From assembly GCA_023417815.1 (NCBI GenBank), contig JAEZEI010000116.1:1-64000 (forward strand): a stretch of DNA of 64,000 bases. The letters are read 5' to 3'. A program made the translations under genes and the position numbers. Shown one piece after another: positions 16,764-25,861 of this stretch (position 1 is its first letter; each line of letters starts with the position of its first letter). The notes beneath the pieces are model-generated. The model made no database searches, was not told the origin of the DNA, and saw only the letters and a list, made by a program, of their open reading frames with translations. The DNA comes from Bacteroidota bacterium (lineage in GTDB: Bacteria; Bacteroidota; Bacteroidia; Chitinophagales; Chitinophagaceae).

Positions 16764-18119
16764 ATGGATATATTAGACTTCATTGTTTTTTTCATTTATA
16801 TCTTCATATTCAACCTGCTTTTTTCGCAGTTCAGGAAAAGGTATAAGGATCCTGTATTACGGTATCACCACAGAATGGCGTTCTGGATAAAGATCTTCGC
16901 AAGTTTCGCCTATTCCATTTTTGTCCTTTATGTTTCCAAGGGAGATACTACCGCACTTTTTTTTCCTGAAGGGAATAATATCTATAAAATGATCCTTGAG
17001 GATCAGACCAAGATCGATCTTTTTTTTACTCCCGCAAGGGAATTTGATGAATCCTTGCTCTGGGATAGTTATAACAAAGGCTATCTCAAAGTTGAAAGTA
17101 ACTTTGCGGTAACAAAGATTGTAGCATTCTTCTCATTTTTCACTCATGGTAAGTACCTGGCAATTAACCTGATCTTTGCCATGGTTGCCTTTACCGGTGT
17201 ATGGCGGCTATATCTTTTCTTTTATGAGCAATATCCACAGTTGCATAAACAATTTGCAATAGGCATACTTTATCTTCCAACTTTTGTTTTCTGGAGTTCC
17301 GGAATCCTTAAAGATTCACTGTGTATAGCCGCCCTGGGATGGATCACCTATTCTACGTATCACCTTATTTACGACAGGAAGAACGCAATAGTTAACATGG
17401 CACTGATCGTATTAGCTGCATATGTACTGATCGTTCTGAAGGTTTACATCCTGGTATCATACATCCCATTCTTCCTTATGTTCATAATGCTGCGCAATAT
17501 CACATTCCTGAAAAGTATTGTAGCAAAGCTTGGACTGATAGCGCTGTTTATAATAGTTTCAGTTTTAGGTTTCGTAGAGCTTTCCAATAACACTGAAAAA
17601 GCCCTGGGTAGTTTTGCTTCGCAAGGGTTAACCAAAAGCATTGCGACCTACCAACATAACTATGAGGTTCAACAATCGGACGGAACCTCCAGTTTTTCAT
17701 TGGGGGTAGAATTTGACGGTAGCCTTTCAAGCCTTGCAAGCCTTGCACCGGCTGCAATAATCGCCACTTTATACAGACCTTTTCTCTGGGAGTCCAGGAA
17801 ACTTTCAACTTTGATGTCTTCTCTCGAAAGTTTAGCATTAATGATCTTCACTATAATGGTGATCTATCGTGTGGGACCATGGGCCTTCGGAAAGACAATC
17901 ATATTACAACCAATTGTGACATACTGTTTATTCTTCAGCCTCATCTTTGCATTATTTGTAGGAGCCACTACGCTAAACTTCGGAAGTCTTGTACGATACA
18001 AAATTCCTGCTATGCCATTTTATGTATGCGGGTTATTCCTTGTGCTGTTCTTCAATAATAAACTGAATCCGGTAAAAACCGTAAAGGATAAGGGTCAGGC
18101 TGCGGCGGAAGTATTGTGA
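16764..18119 (+). CDS. Polytopic membrane protein, candidate polysaccharide polymerase (paralogue 1)
   Basis: Unrecognised family; 451 residues with roughly ten hydrophobic segments. It is a clear paralogue of the protein at 32019: both have an FWxSGxLKDSxC motif (about residues 176-187 here), a loop rich in Gln, Ser and Glu, a TLxRPFxWESRK motif (about 336-346) and a C-terminal NFGxxxRYKI...PFY block (about 404-418). Polytopic proteins with conserved Arg/Lys in outer loops inside glycan clusters are often Wzy-type polymerases, and no other Wzy candidate is present in this module. That role is inference. It runs against the surrounding operons, and its 3' end overlaps the GT2 gene tail-to-tail by 25 bp. 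Confidence 0.7.
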   Translation: MDILDFIVFFIYIFIFNLLFSQFRKRYKDPVLRYHHRMAFWIKIFASFAYSIFVLYVSKGDTTALFFPEGNNIYKMILEDQTKIDLFFTPAREFDESLLWDSYNKGYLKVESNFAVTKIVAFFSFFTHGKYLAINLIFAMVAFTGVWRLYLFFYEQYPQLHKQFAIGILYLPTFVFWSSGILKDSLCIAALGWITYSTYHLIYDRKNAIVNMALIVLAAYVLIVLKVYILVSYIPFFLMFIMLRNITFLKSIVAKLGLIALFIIVSVLGFVELSNNTEKALGSFASQGLTKSIATYQHNYEVQQSDGTSSFSLGVEFDGSLSSLASLAPAAIIATLYRPFLWESRKLSTLMSSLESLALMIFTIMVIYRVGPWAFGKTIILQPIVTYCLFFSLIFALFVGATTLNFGSLVRYKIPAMPFYVCGLFLVLFFNNKLNPVKTVKDKGQAAAEVL

Positions 18120-19084
18120 GCATGTTTGGGCGATCCCTGGAAAATATTCCACCATGCAGTGTTGAGAACTCCTGGCCTGCTTTGAACATTCTTAGAGTTG
18201 TTCAGTTTTTGAAGAATCAGGCTCGGGGTTGCAGTAAAATTATTGGTAAAGGCATCTGCTACCGGCCTAACTATAGAACGGAGTTTTTTCAACCTGTCTG
18301 TTCTCTGGAATACAAGAATAATTCCTGCGAAAGCAGCAATAAAACAAAGGTAATTTACAAGCGCAATTAACTTGTTATTGAATTTGACCAGGTGGATGTG
18401 ATAACGATTGCGGACATAGTAATACATTTTCCAGGATGAACTGAAATTCCAGTCATCTTTATAGTTGAATGCAGCAGGAGGATGATAATGTATCGCTGAT
18501 GTTACTGTGAAAACAGGGATCTTATTCTGGCGGACGATCCTGTAATAATATTCTGTTTCATCTCCCCAAAGAAAATATGCAGGATTAGGTACACCTACTC
18601 TTTCAACAATCGCCCTATGGATCAGGGTTCCATTAAAGGGATGACCCGCATTTTTGATAACAGGTTCATTTACGGAATGAATATTAGTATATCCCCCCGT
18701 CTTCCAGACAAATGATTCGCGATCGTCCTTGCTTACAACTGCACAATTCATCAGGCTCCTGTCGCTCGAGTCATGATCCAACAGTCGCTGAAGCGCTTCG
18801 GGGGCAGGATATCCATCATCATCCATACACCATATCCAGGTAAAATTATTCTTGAAGGCCCACTGGATACCGGTACTGAAACCACCACCGGAGCCCAGAT
18901 TTGCCTGGGTTATAAACTTTATATCAGGTTGAGTAGATAGCCATTGTTCCGTGTTGTCTGTACTTCCATTATTCACCACCAGGATCTCATCTGGTTTCCT
19001 GGTTTGCGCTCTTAAGGCCTGAATACATTCGGATAATAATCCCTGCCTGTTGTAGGACACAACTACAGCTACAACTTTTTCCAT
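18095..19084 (-). CDS. Galactofuranosyltransferase-like glycosyltransferase, GT2
   Basis: GT-A inverting transferase of 329 residues. VVVSYNRQGLL starts the fold, VNNGSTDNT follows, and the metal-binding triad is CMDDDG. A downstream WGDETEYYYR motif matches GlfT-type rhamnosyl/galactofuranosyl transferases. A C-terminal hydrophobic segment (LIALVNYLCFIAAFAGIIL) probably anchors it. It lies next to UDP-galactopyranose mutase, which would supply UDP-Galf. That substrate assignment rests on context plus motif and is not proven. Confidence 0.82.
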   Translation of the reverse strand: MEKVVAVVVSYNRQGLLSECIQALRAQTRKPDEILVVNNGSTDNTEQWLSTQPDIKFITQANLGSGGGFSTGIQWAFKNNFTWIWCMDDDGYPAPEALQRLLDHDSSDRSLMNCAVVSKDDRESFVWKTGGYTNIHSVNEPVIKNAGHPFNGTLIHRAIVERVGVPNPAYFLWGDETEYYYRIVRQNKIPVFTVTSAIHYHPPAAFNYKDDWNFSSSWKMYYYVRNRYHIHLVKFNNKLIALVNYLCFIAAFAGIILVFQRTDRLKKLRSIVRPVADAFTNNFTATPSLILQKLNNSKNVQSRPGVLNTAWWNIFQGSPKHAHNTSAAA

Positions 19085-19246
19085 TACGTTAGTTTTAGAT
19101 AGAATACGGATCAGTTATAAAACGTAGTATTATCTGGAAATATTGTAGAAGAAAAAGTAAAAATCCGGAAAGAGCCTGTAAATAAGATATACTTAAAATA
19201 CTGGTTACGAAAAAGTTATTGGGGAAACGCAGGAATTAAGGATTCA

Positions 19247-19275
19247 GGGATAACACTGATTTTCAGTATTACCCC
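19247..19275 (-). terminator. 13-bp hairpin downstream of glf
   Basis: In the minus-strand transcript, GGGGUAAUACUGA pairs with UCAGUGUUAUCCC around an AAA loop: 13 consecutive pairs including two G-U. The plus-strand version would have two A-C mismatches, so the hairpin favours minus-strand RNA, i.e. the glf message. It starts 19 bases after the glf stop. There is no U-tract after it (UGAAUCC follows), so it may be an attenuator or RNA-stability hairpin and not a standard intrinsic terminator. Confidence 0.5.
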
Positions 19276-19293
19276 TTACCGAAAACCGTAAAA

Positions 19294-20454
19294 TTACGTT
19301 ATGGGCTCTTTGTTTGAGAATACCGGGGGCTTTCCACCTGAATTAAATGCATCAATAAAGGCCTGGGAGAAATCAAGCGCTTCCCCGATCACATGATGCA
19401 TATCCATATACCTGTATGTAGCTAGCCTGCCGAGGAAGGAAACTCCATTCAATGCTTCTGCATCATGCCGGTACTTCATTAATAACGCCTTATCCGCATC
19501 AAGCCTTTTAGGATAATAGGGTTCGTCATCTGGTGTTGTTTCCTTGCTGAATTCTTTGAAACAGATCGTCTTTTCATGCTTCTCCCAGGGGGTAAAGAAT
19601 TTATGTTCCGTGATACGTGTGTGAGGCACATCCTCATCACAGAAATTCATTTGGGCCAGGCCCTGGTAATCGCCATCGGAATAAAATTGTTCAAATGTAA
19701 CAGTCCGGTAAGATAACCTGCCATGCTTATGGTCAAAATAGGCATCAAGCGGTCCTGTGTAAAACACATGATCAAACGTATTTGCGTCCATGGGAGAAAA
19801 ACGTTTTTTTAGATGAAGCCGGATCGAGGGATGATCGATCATTTTCTCCATTATGGCAGTATAACCATCAACCGGGATCCCGGTAAATGTATTTGTGTGA
19901 TAGTTGTCATCGTAATTGAATCTTACAGGGATCCTTTTTAATATAGATGCCGGCAGCTCAGAAGGTTCGCATCCCCATTGCTTCTTCGTATAACCGTAAA
20001 AGAAGGCTTTATAAAGTTCCTTACCTATAAATTTTAGCGCCTGCTCTTCAAAGTTGCGGGGTTCAGCTATATCCTTCTCTGCAAGTTCTTCAAGGAACAG
20101 TTTGGCCTCATCAGGGCTGAGAGCCTTATTAAAAAAATGATTTATGGTGAACAGGTTCACAGGAAGTGAATACACCTTACCCTTATGAAGACCTTTTACC
20201 CTGTGTACATAATTCCTGAATTCCCCAAACGAATTGACATAATCCCATATTTCCTTTTTATCCGTATTGAAAATATGCGGACCATAACGGTGAACCATTA
20301 TACCGGTTTCTTCATCTCTGGAAGAATGGCAATTACCCCCGGGGTGGTCTCTTTCATCCCAGATCTCTATGGAGCAATCCAATGCATTCACGAGTTTGTT
20401 TGCCAGTGTACAACCAGAAAAACCAGCACCTACTATTAAAAATCTTTTCGACAT
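19294..20454 (-). CDS. glf: UDP-galactopyranose mutase
   Basis: Flavoenzyme converting UDP-galactopyranose to UDP-galactofuranose. FAD motif LIVGAGFSGCTLA is at the N-terminus, then GGNCHS and the active-site HRYGPHIFNT; GYTKKQWG and the RIPVRFNYDDNYH segment bind substrate. The length of 386 residues is normal. It implies galactofuranose in the surface glycan. It is immediately downstream of a GT4 gene (one base between them) and upstream of a GlfT-like GT2. Confidence 0.95.
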   Translation of the reverse strand: MSKRFLIVGAGFSGCTLANKLVNALDCSIEIWDERDHPGGNCHSSRDEETGIMVHRYGPHIFNTDKKEIWDYVNSFGEFRNYVHRVKGLHKGKVYSLPVNLFTINHFFNKALSPDEAKLFLEELAEKDIAEPRNFEEQALKFIGKELYKAFFYGYTKKQWGCEPSELPASILKRIPVRFNYDDNYHTNTFTGIPVDGYTAIMEKMIDHPSIRLHLKKRFSPMDANTFDHVFYTGPLDAYFDHKHGRLSYRTVTFEQFYSDGDYQGLAQMNFCDEDVPHTRITEHKFFTPWEKHEKTICFKEFSKETTPDDEPYYPKRLDADKALLMKYRHDAEALNGVSFLGRLATYRYMDMHHVIGEALDFSQAFIDAFNSGGKPPVFSNKEPIT

Positions 20455-20455
20455 A

Positions 20456-21703
20456 TCAGTTATTTAGAATACTCCTGTAAACGTCCAGGTAGGTGTTCAC
20501 AGCATTTTCAAGTGAATAAATTTCTTCTGCACCTTTTCTTATAAGGTCTTTGTTGAATTCAGTTCGCTCTTCCAGTTTCCTGACAATTTTCATAAATGAT
20601 GCATCCGAGAAATCATCAACGATAAAACCTGCATCATATTTTTCAACGATCTCCTTAACATCTCCCACCCCCCCATTCGTTATTACAGGAATGCCCATAG
20701 CCATGATCTCGCCATGTTTGGTAGGTGATGAAGATATTTTTGAGTAACAGGGTTTTATAAAGAAAATGGAATAATCGCTGAATGAAAGATATAACGGTAC
20801 TTCGTGCCTGGCTGCACTCCTTGTAATGATCTTTGAAGGGTCCAGTCCATATTTTGAAGCAGCTTCTTTGATCACCTCATGTCGGTGCGGAGAAATGAAA
20901 AGGAATTTTGCATTTGGTATATTTGATGCCAGGAGTGAACAGAAACGCATCATCTCCTTTGTTAAATACCATCCCCCGATCGATCCAAGATAACTTATTA
21001 TGAAATCGTTCTCCTGGATGTTCATTTCTTTTGCAAGGCGTTCTTTTTCATCCTGGTTTATGGTGTTACGATTAAAAAGCTCCAGGTCTGCACTGCAGGG
21101 AATAACAGAAATATCCAGTGGCTGACTTTTAATATTATCCCATTTCAGGATTTCGTTCCTTGCCTGGTGAGTGAGGCAGGTGCTGCGGTCGGCTTTTTCA
21201 AGGCATGCATATTCATGCTTCTTGAAATAGGAATAAACCGTTTTAAATACAGGGTTCTTTAGATCCCACATTCCTCCGTCCACTCGTTCGTCTGCCCAAA
21301 AGCCTCTTATATCATTGAGGAATTTTATTCCGAATTTCTTTTTTAACCAAAGACCAGCCAGCGTGGGTATACCGGGCCGGGTATGCACCATATCAAAATT
21401 ATCCTTGCGATGCAGGCGTGCAGCAACGCGCTTAATATTTCTCAGATCATAAATGGATGAAAGCACCGGTGGGTTCTTATGGTAAGGAATACTCTTCCAC
21501 TTTATGGAATACCGATCGAGGATACTCCTCACGTATTTCTCCTTTTCTTTAAACCGTGAGGGTTTATCACAACTTAATATAGTGAACCTGTATCCATACT
21601 TTGTAAGTCCTGCGAGGTATGGAATAACCTGGCTTTGACCGAGCGGATCAGTCATACCATCATATGAAATGAACAGAATATTTCCCTGGTTCTTTAATTC
21701 CAT
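20456..21703 (-). CDS. Glycosyltransferase, GT4-like
   Basis: GT-B glycosyltransferase of 415 residues. The N-terminus reads ILFISYDGMTDPLGQSQVIPY, with VHTRPGIPTL and NDIRGFWADE in the acceptor domain. The C-terminal donor site has SPTKHGEIMAMGIPV in place of the more common E-x7-E. It belongs to a GT4 subfamily common in Bacteroidota surface-glycan loci. It overlaps the upstream gene by 10 bp. Donor and acceptor unknown. Confidence 0.85.
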   Translation of the reverse strand: MELKNQGNILFISYDGMTDPLGQSQVIPYLAGLTKYGYRFTILSCDKPSRFKEKEKYVRSILDRYSIKWKSIPYHKNPPVLSSIYDLRNIKRVAARLHRKDNFDMVHTRPGIPTLAGLWLKKKFGIKFLNDIRGFWADERVDGGMWDLKNPVFKTVYSYFKKHEYACLEKADRSTCLTHQARNEILKWDNIKSQPLDISVIPCSADLELFNRNTINQDEKERLAKEMNIQENDFIISYLGSIGGWYLTKEMMRFCSLLASNIPNAKFLFISPHRHEVIKEAASKYGLDPSKIITRSAARHEVPLYLSFSDYSIFFIKPCYSKISSSPTKHGEIMAMGIPVITNGGVGDVKEIVEKYDAGFIVDDFSDASFMKIVRKLEERTEFNKDLIRKGAEEIYSLENAVNTYLDVYRSILNN

Positions 21704-22605
21704 AAATACCTCATGTAATGCCTTAAGCGAAACCGGATCCTGTACCCGGCGGTGAACAGTGAATTATACTTTTTTCTTACCCCTTCATGCAATTTAAGCG
21801 GTATCGGGTTTACAGTTACAGAATCTGCCAATGTATCATTATGAAAATCTTCTCCTGCTTCGCAATTGGTGCCGCTTCCATCATGTCCTATATTGTCTAC
21901 GAGAGAGTCAGCAGGGTGAAGGCTCAGGCCGTTATTTAAAAAAACCACAGAATGCCAGATCGTATTCCAGCTTTGAAACTTATTCTTTGATATAGCCTTT
22001 AAGCCCCAAAAAAATTCGAAGGTGCTGTCCATGTTAAGAAGATGAATATTTCCTTTCTGCTGCACTCTCCGCATTACATTTAGTGGCTCCGCATCGAAAA
22101 GATCCCATGCTCTTTTCCAAGTTGCCCATCCCCAACAGGTTGTATGAAAAAAGAAGTAAGTAGGCTCTTCTATGCCAGCGTCTTTCAGATCAGGACGGGA
22201 ATAACCACTGATATGCATTACCCTGGAGTTATCTTCATAAAAGTTAAGGGCGTCATTCATATACTCAAGAAACCCCGGAGATACCAATACATCATCTTCA
22301 AGTACTATCACACGTCCATGTTCCCGGATCACTTCCGTTATACCGGAAACAATAGACCTGAAAAGTCCACGGTTTGAGACCGACTTTTTAATATGGACTT
22401 TACCACACCAGTTTTCGGACAAAGCAACTCTTTCAACTTCGTTTATCCGTTCCAGCATTTCAGGAGATGAACCATCTTTAGGACCATCCAGGAAAATATA
22501 TAATTCCGAATCACCAGATAACCGTGCTTTCTTTAGTGCAGATAGGGTTTGCAGGGTATGACCCGGCCGGTTAAATCCGAAAAAGATAATAGGTGAAAGG
22601 GGCAT
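21694..22605 (-). CDS. GNT-I/GT13-like GT-A glycosyltransferase
   Basis: Inverting GT-A glycosyltransferase of 303 residues. It begins PLSPIIFFGFNRP, and the metal site is VLEDDVLVSPGFLEYMN, a pattern shared with eukaryotic-type GnT-I-related bacterial enzymes. TTCWGWATWKRAW follows. ATG 22605 is chosen over TTG 22608; it overlaps the flippase stop by one base (TGATG), so the two are coupled. Substrate unknown. Confidence 0.82.
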   Translation of the reverse strand: MPLSPIIFFGFNRPGHTLQTLSALKKARLSGDSELYIFLDGPKDGSSPEMLERINEVERVALSENWCGKVHIKKSVSNRGLFRSIVSGITEVIREHGRVIVLEDDVLVSPGFLEYMNDALNFYEDNSRVMHISGYSRPDLKDAGIEEPTYFFFHTTCWGWATWKRAWDLFDAEPLNVMRRVQQKGNIHLLNMDSTFEFFWGLKAISKNKFQSWNTIWHSVVFLNNGLSLHPADSLVDNIGHDGSGTNCEAGEDFHNDTLADSVTVNPIPLKLHEGVRKKYNSLFTAGYRIRFRLRHYMRYLWN

Positions 22606-23906
22606 CAATCAGTTTTGGGCACACTTAACGAAGTAAATGTTTGCTTTATTATTTTTCTAGAAAACAATATCACCAGCAAGCTAAAGATCAGTGTATTCAA
22701 TAATCCTGCAATAGCATCCCCTAAAATTAAATATTTTTTCACCAGTACATAATTCAAAGAAACTGAGCAGGCAAGAGAGAGCAGCGAAATGGTCAATATC
22801 CTTTTCTTTGCTTTATGATATAATAAAACCAGGAAGAGGAAATAATTCAACCCCCAGATAAATGAAGATAATGCAACGATAAAGAACCAGGGAATTCCCG
22901 GGAGGTACAGATCATTAATTACAAAGTAATAGAGGAATAGCACCCCTGCGATACACAGGACTGAAATGACAAAAAACATCCTGAAGAACCTGAAAAATTC
23001 AGCTTTATACCATGCAAAGGTTGATGCTCCTGAACTGAATTGCCTGTAAAGGCGTGGCTGGAAATAAAGAATGATACTTTGGGAGATCGTCCCTACCAGG
23101 GCTCCAAAAATGGACGCTATAGAATATATCCCCAGTTCATGTTTATCAACGTCAAAAATCGCAAGAAATAACTTTTGGGAGGCTCCAAGCATAAATACGC
23201 AAAGCTGGAAGGCAAGTACAGGAAGGCCGAACCTGAGTTCTTCCCACACATGAGCGAGGTTGATATCGGTGGTTAAATAGCCATTCTTCGCATAATAAAA
23301 AACGGAGAACAGGTTAACTGCTAAAAGCGAGATCACTATTCCCCACACCCTGCCTTCCCAACCTGCAAAAAAAAGTACTACCAACAGCACTGAAAGACCG
23401 TATTCTAATATTGTACGGGAAATATTGATCAGTGCAAAATTTTTAACCTCGTTCCTGTTCCTGACAAGGGATGAAAGCTGTTCACCAGAAAAAACCAGGA
23501 AGGCTGTTGCCGGAATGATGAAAACAAAAGAAACCGGGAAACTGAATTTGTCCTGCAGGTAACCTTTCCCGAGATATAGAATTGACATAGCAATGATCAT
23601 CATTATCAGCGATAGAAGGAAATTCATGCTGAATGAGGACGCAAATTGCCTTTTATCCTTCCTGAAAAAATCAGCCGAAGAAGACTGGATCATTCCCAAC
23701 GCTATGAAAGGCGAAAGCATTACCAGGTTGCTGCTGAATAAACTTAGCATCCCATTATCTTCAGGAGTAAGGAAACGGGGATTGGTAAAGATCGGGATAA
23801 GGAGAAGGCTTAATCCCTTGGAGAAAAAATTAGTTACAATATAGGTACCTACGGAACGGTAGGTGGAGTTATTCAATCCAGAAACAACGTTCTTAATCTT
23901 GATCAT
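22605..23906 (-). CDS. Polysaccharide flippase, Wzx-like (MOP superfamily), copy 1
   Basis: Integral membrane protein of 433 residues with about 12-14 membrane helices, expected to flip lipid-linked glycan to the periplasm. The N-terminus (FSKGLSLLLIPIFTNPRF, then PEDNGMLSLFS) closely matches the flippase at 27713, so these two are sister paralogues. It sits between asnB and the GnT-I-like gene in module B. Confidence 0.87.
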   Translation of the reverse strand: MIKIKNVVSGLNNSTYRSVGTYIVTNFFSKGLSLLLIPIFTNPRFLTPEDNGMLSLFSSNLVMLSPFIALGMIQSSSADFFRKDKRQFASSFSMNFLLSLIMMIIAMSILYLGKGYLQDKFSFPVSFVFIIPATAFLVFSGEQLSSLVRNRNEVKNFALINISRTILEYGLSVLLVVLFFAGWEGRVWGIVISLLAVNLFSVFYYAKNGYLTTDINLAHVWEELRFGLPVLAFQLCVFMLGASQKLFLAIFDVDKHELGIYSIASIFGALVGTISQSIILYFQPRLYRQFSSGASTFAWYKAEFFRFFRMFFVISVLCIAGVLFLYYFVINDLYLPGIPWFFIVALSSFIWGLNYFLFLVLLYHKAKKRILTISLLSLACSVSLNYVLVKKYLILGDAIAGLLNTLIFSLLVILFSRKIIKQTFTSLSVPKTD

Positions 23907-23922
23907 AATTTGCTGGCAGGCA

Positions 23923-25833
23923 TTAGGATTGCCCGTTCATCCATCGGTCGTACCACATCTGGAACATAAGCAGGTACCATATCTTTTCCGCTCTTTCTAT
24001 CTTACCTCCAAAGAAATCCTTCCGGATCCTTTGTATCTCCATGTTGCTGAAGATACCCTGCCTTTCAATGAAAGTGGCGTCGAAGTACTTTTCAACAAAA
24101 GGACGCAATTCATTTCGCAACCAGGTAGCCACCGGGATACCGAAACCCATCTTAGGCCTGTCCATCATTTCCTTGGGCAGGTATTTATGAACGATTTGCT
24201 TTATGATGAATTTCTTTTCGCCATTATTGTATTTATAATCCATCGGCAATCTTGCTGCCCATTCAATAATAGCCTGGTCAAGGAAGGGTTCACGACCTTC
24301 AAGGCTGACTGTCATTGCCGCACGATCAACTTTTTGGAGAATATCATCAACCAGGTAGGTTTCATAATCTATGGCCATCATGTATGCCAATTCTGAATGA
24401 TACTTCTCAAGTAATTCTTCTGAATCAAAATGAGTTGAAAGCTTTTTAACAGGACTAAGGAATAAAGCGTCGATATCAACATCATCCATTGCCCTGCTCA
24501 GGCTTAGAAGAACATTCTGTTCGGAAGGATTCCTGAAAAGATTCTTGAGTTTTTCATACCGGCTGTGAAACAGGTATTTCTTATTCAGCACCGGGACCTT
24601 GTCTGCGGGAATTGCATCCATTACTGCAGCTACTGCTTTCCTGAGAACCGGCGGAATATTCCTGATCCTTCCGCCATATTTCATCATATAATCATAGCGA
24701 TTATATCCTGCAAAGATCTCGTCACCACCATCTGCAGAAAGAGCTACAGTTACTTTTTCTCGTGCGATCCTGCTTACCAGGGTAGTTGGTATTGCGCTGC
24801 TGTCTGCAAAGGGTTCGTCAAAATAAAAAGACAGCTCTGGCACGATCTCAAGTGCTTCTTTTTCCGTGCAATAATATTCTGTATGATCGGTGCCCAGCCT
24901 CTCTGCGATATCCTTGGCATATGGGGCTTCATTGAGCCCGGCATCAGGAACTCCTATTGTGAAGGTTTTAATCTTCTCATTATTATTGGCCTGGAGTAGG
25001 GCAGTTACGCAACTGCTGTCGTAGCCTCCACTAAGGAACACTCCTACAGGAACATCACTAACCATGCGGTACTGGAATGCCTTCGTAAGTATCTTTTCGG
25101 TTTCGCTTACTGCATCCGGCAGGCTGATATCCAAAGCCGGTTGATTGTAATGATCATATACGTTCCAGTATTGTACTGTATTCAGTTCGCGGCTTACAAG
25201 ATCAAACTCAAGATAGTGCCCTGCATTTAGCTTGAATGTATCCTTGAAAATTGAGGAGGGAGCCGGAACATATCCAAACTGCATGAAAGATGCAATTGCA
25301 TCATTGCAGATATCCTTTTCAAAAGAAGGGTGAGCCATTAAAACTTTCAGCTCTGAACCAAAAAGCAAAAGATCATTCTTGTAATAATAATACAGGGGTT
25401 TAACTCCAGGCCTGTCCCGGCATGCAAACAGTTTCTTATTCAGATCATCATAGATCACAAAGGCAAACATTCCTGTAAACCTGTGAAGCGCCTTGGCACC
25501 CCACTTTGCGAAAGCATGCAGGATCACCTCCGTATCACTATGGCTTAAGAATGTATCTCCTGATTCCTCCAGTTCTTTCCTTATTTCTGCATAATTATAT
25601 ACTTCCCCATTGAACGTAATATGCAAATGACCAAACTGCATAGGCTGTTTACCTCCTTCAGTAAGATCAATTATGCTTAACCTGCGGTGGCCGAGCCCGG
25701 TAGAAGCCACTCCATTAAATAGCGCATATCCTTCACCGTCTGGCCCCCGGTGCTCTATGGTTCTAGTCATCCTTTCAAGGATATTCCTGTCACTTTTTCC
25801 TGAAAAATCCACAAAGCCTGAAATGCCGCACAT
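23923..25833 (-). CDS. asnB: Asparagine synthase-like glutamine amidotransferase
   Basis: Two-domain AsnB family protein of 636 residues. The N-terminal class II glutaminase has nucleophile Cys2 (MCGISGF) and RHRGPD-like EHRGPDGEG; the synthetase domain has the PP-loop FLSGGYDSS. In surface-glycan clusters such proteins are often sugar-uronate amidases (compare WbpS-type enzymes of Pseudomonas O-antigen loci) and not makers of free asparagine. Context between a flippase and a glycosyltransferase favours glycan amidation. A promoter element with exact -7 consensus precedes it. Confidence 0.88.
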   Translation of the reverse strand: MCGISGFVDFSGKSDRNILERMTRTIEHRGPDGEGYALFNGVASTGLGHRRLSIIDLTEGGKQPMQFGHLHITFNGEVYNYAEIRKELEESGDTFLSHSDTEVILHAFAKWGAKALHRFTGMFAFVIYDDLNKKLFACRDRPGVKPLYYYYKNDLLLFGSELKVLMAHPSFEKDICNDAIASFMQFGYVPAPSSIFKDTFKLNAGHYLEFDLVSRELNTVQYWNVYDHYNQPALDISLPDAVSETEKILTKAFQYRMVSDVPVGVFLSGGYDSSCVTALLQANNNEKIKTFTIGVPDAGLNEAPYAKDIAERLGTDHTEYYCTEKEALEIVPELSFYFDEPFADSSAIPTTLVSRIAREKVTVALSADGGDEIFAGYNRYDYMMKYGGRIRNIPPVLRKAVAAVMDAIPADKVPVLNKKYLFHSRYEKLKNLFRNPSEQNVLLSLSRAMDDVDIDALFLSPVKKLSTHFDSEELLEKYHSELAYMMAIDYETYLVDDILQKVDRAAMTVSLEGREPFLDQAIIEWAARLPMDYKYNNGEKKFIIKQIVHKYLPKEMMDRPKMGFGIPVATWLRNELRPFVEKYFDATFIERQGIFSNMEIQRIRKDFFGGKIERAEKIWYLLMFQMWYDRWMNGQS

Positions 25834-25851
25834 ATATTAGTATTTACCGCG

Positions 25852-25859
25852 CAAAATTA
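25852..25859 (-). promoter_or_regulatory. -7 promoter element TAATTTTG
   Basis: Exact TAnnTTTG match on the minus strand, 18 bases before the asnB ATG and directly after the stop of the upstream GT4 gene. It suggests asnB and the flippase downstream have their own start point. Confidence 0.5.
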
Positions 25860-25861
25860 AG

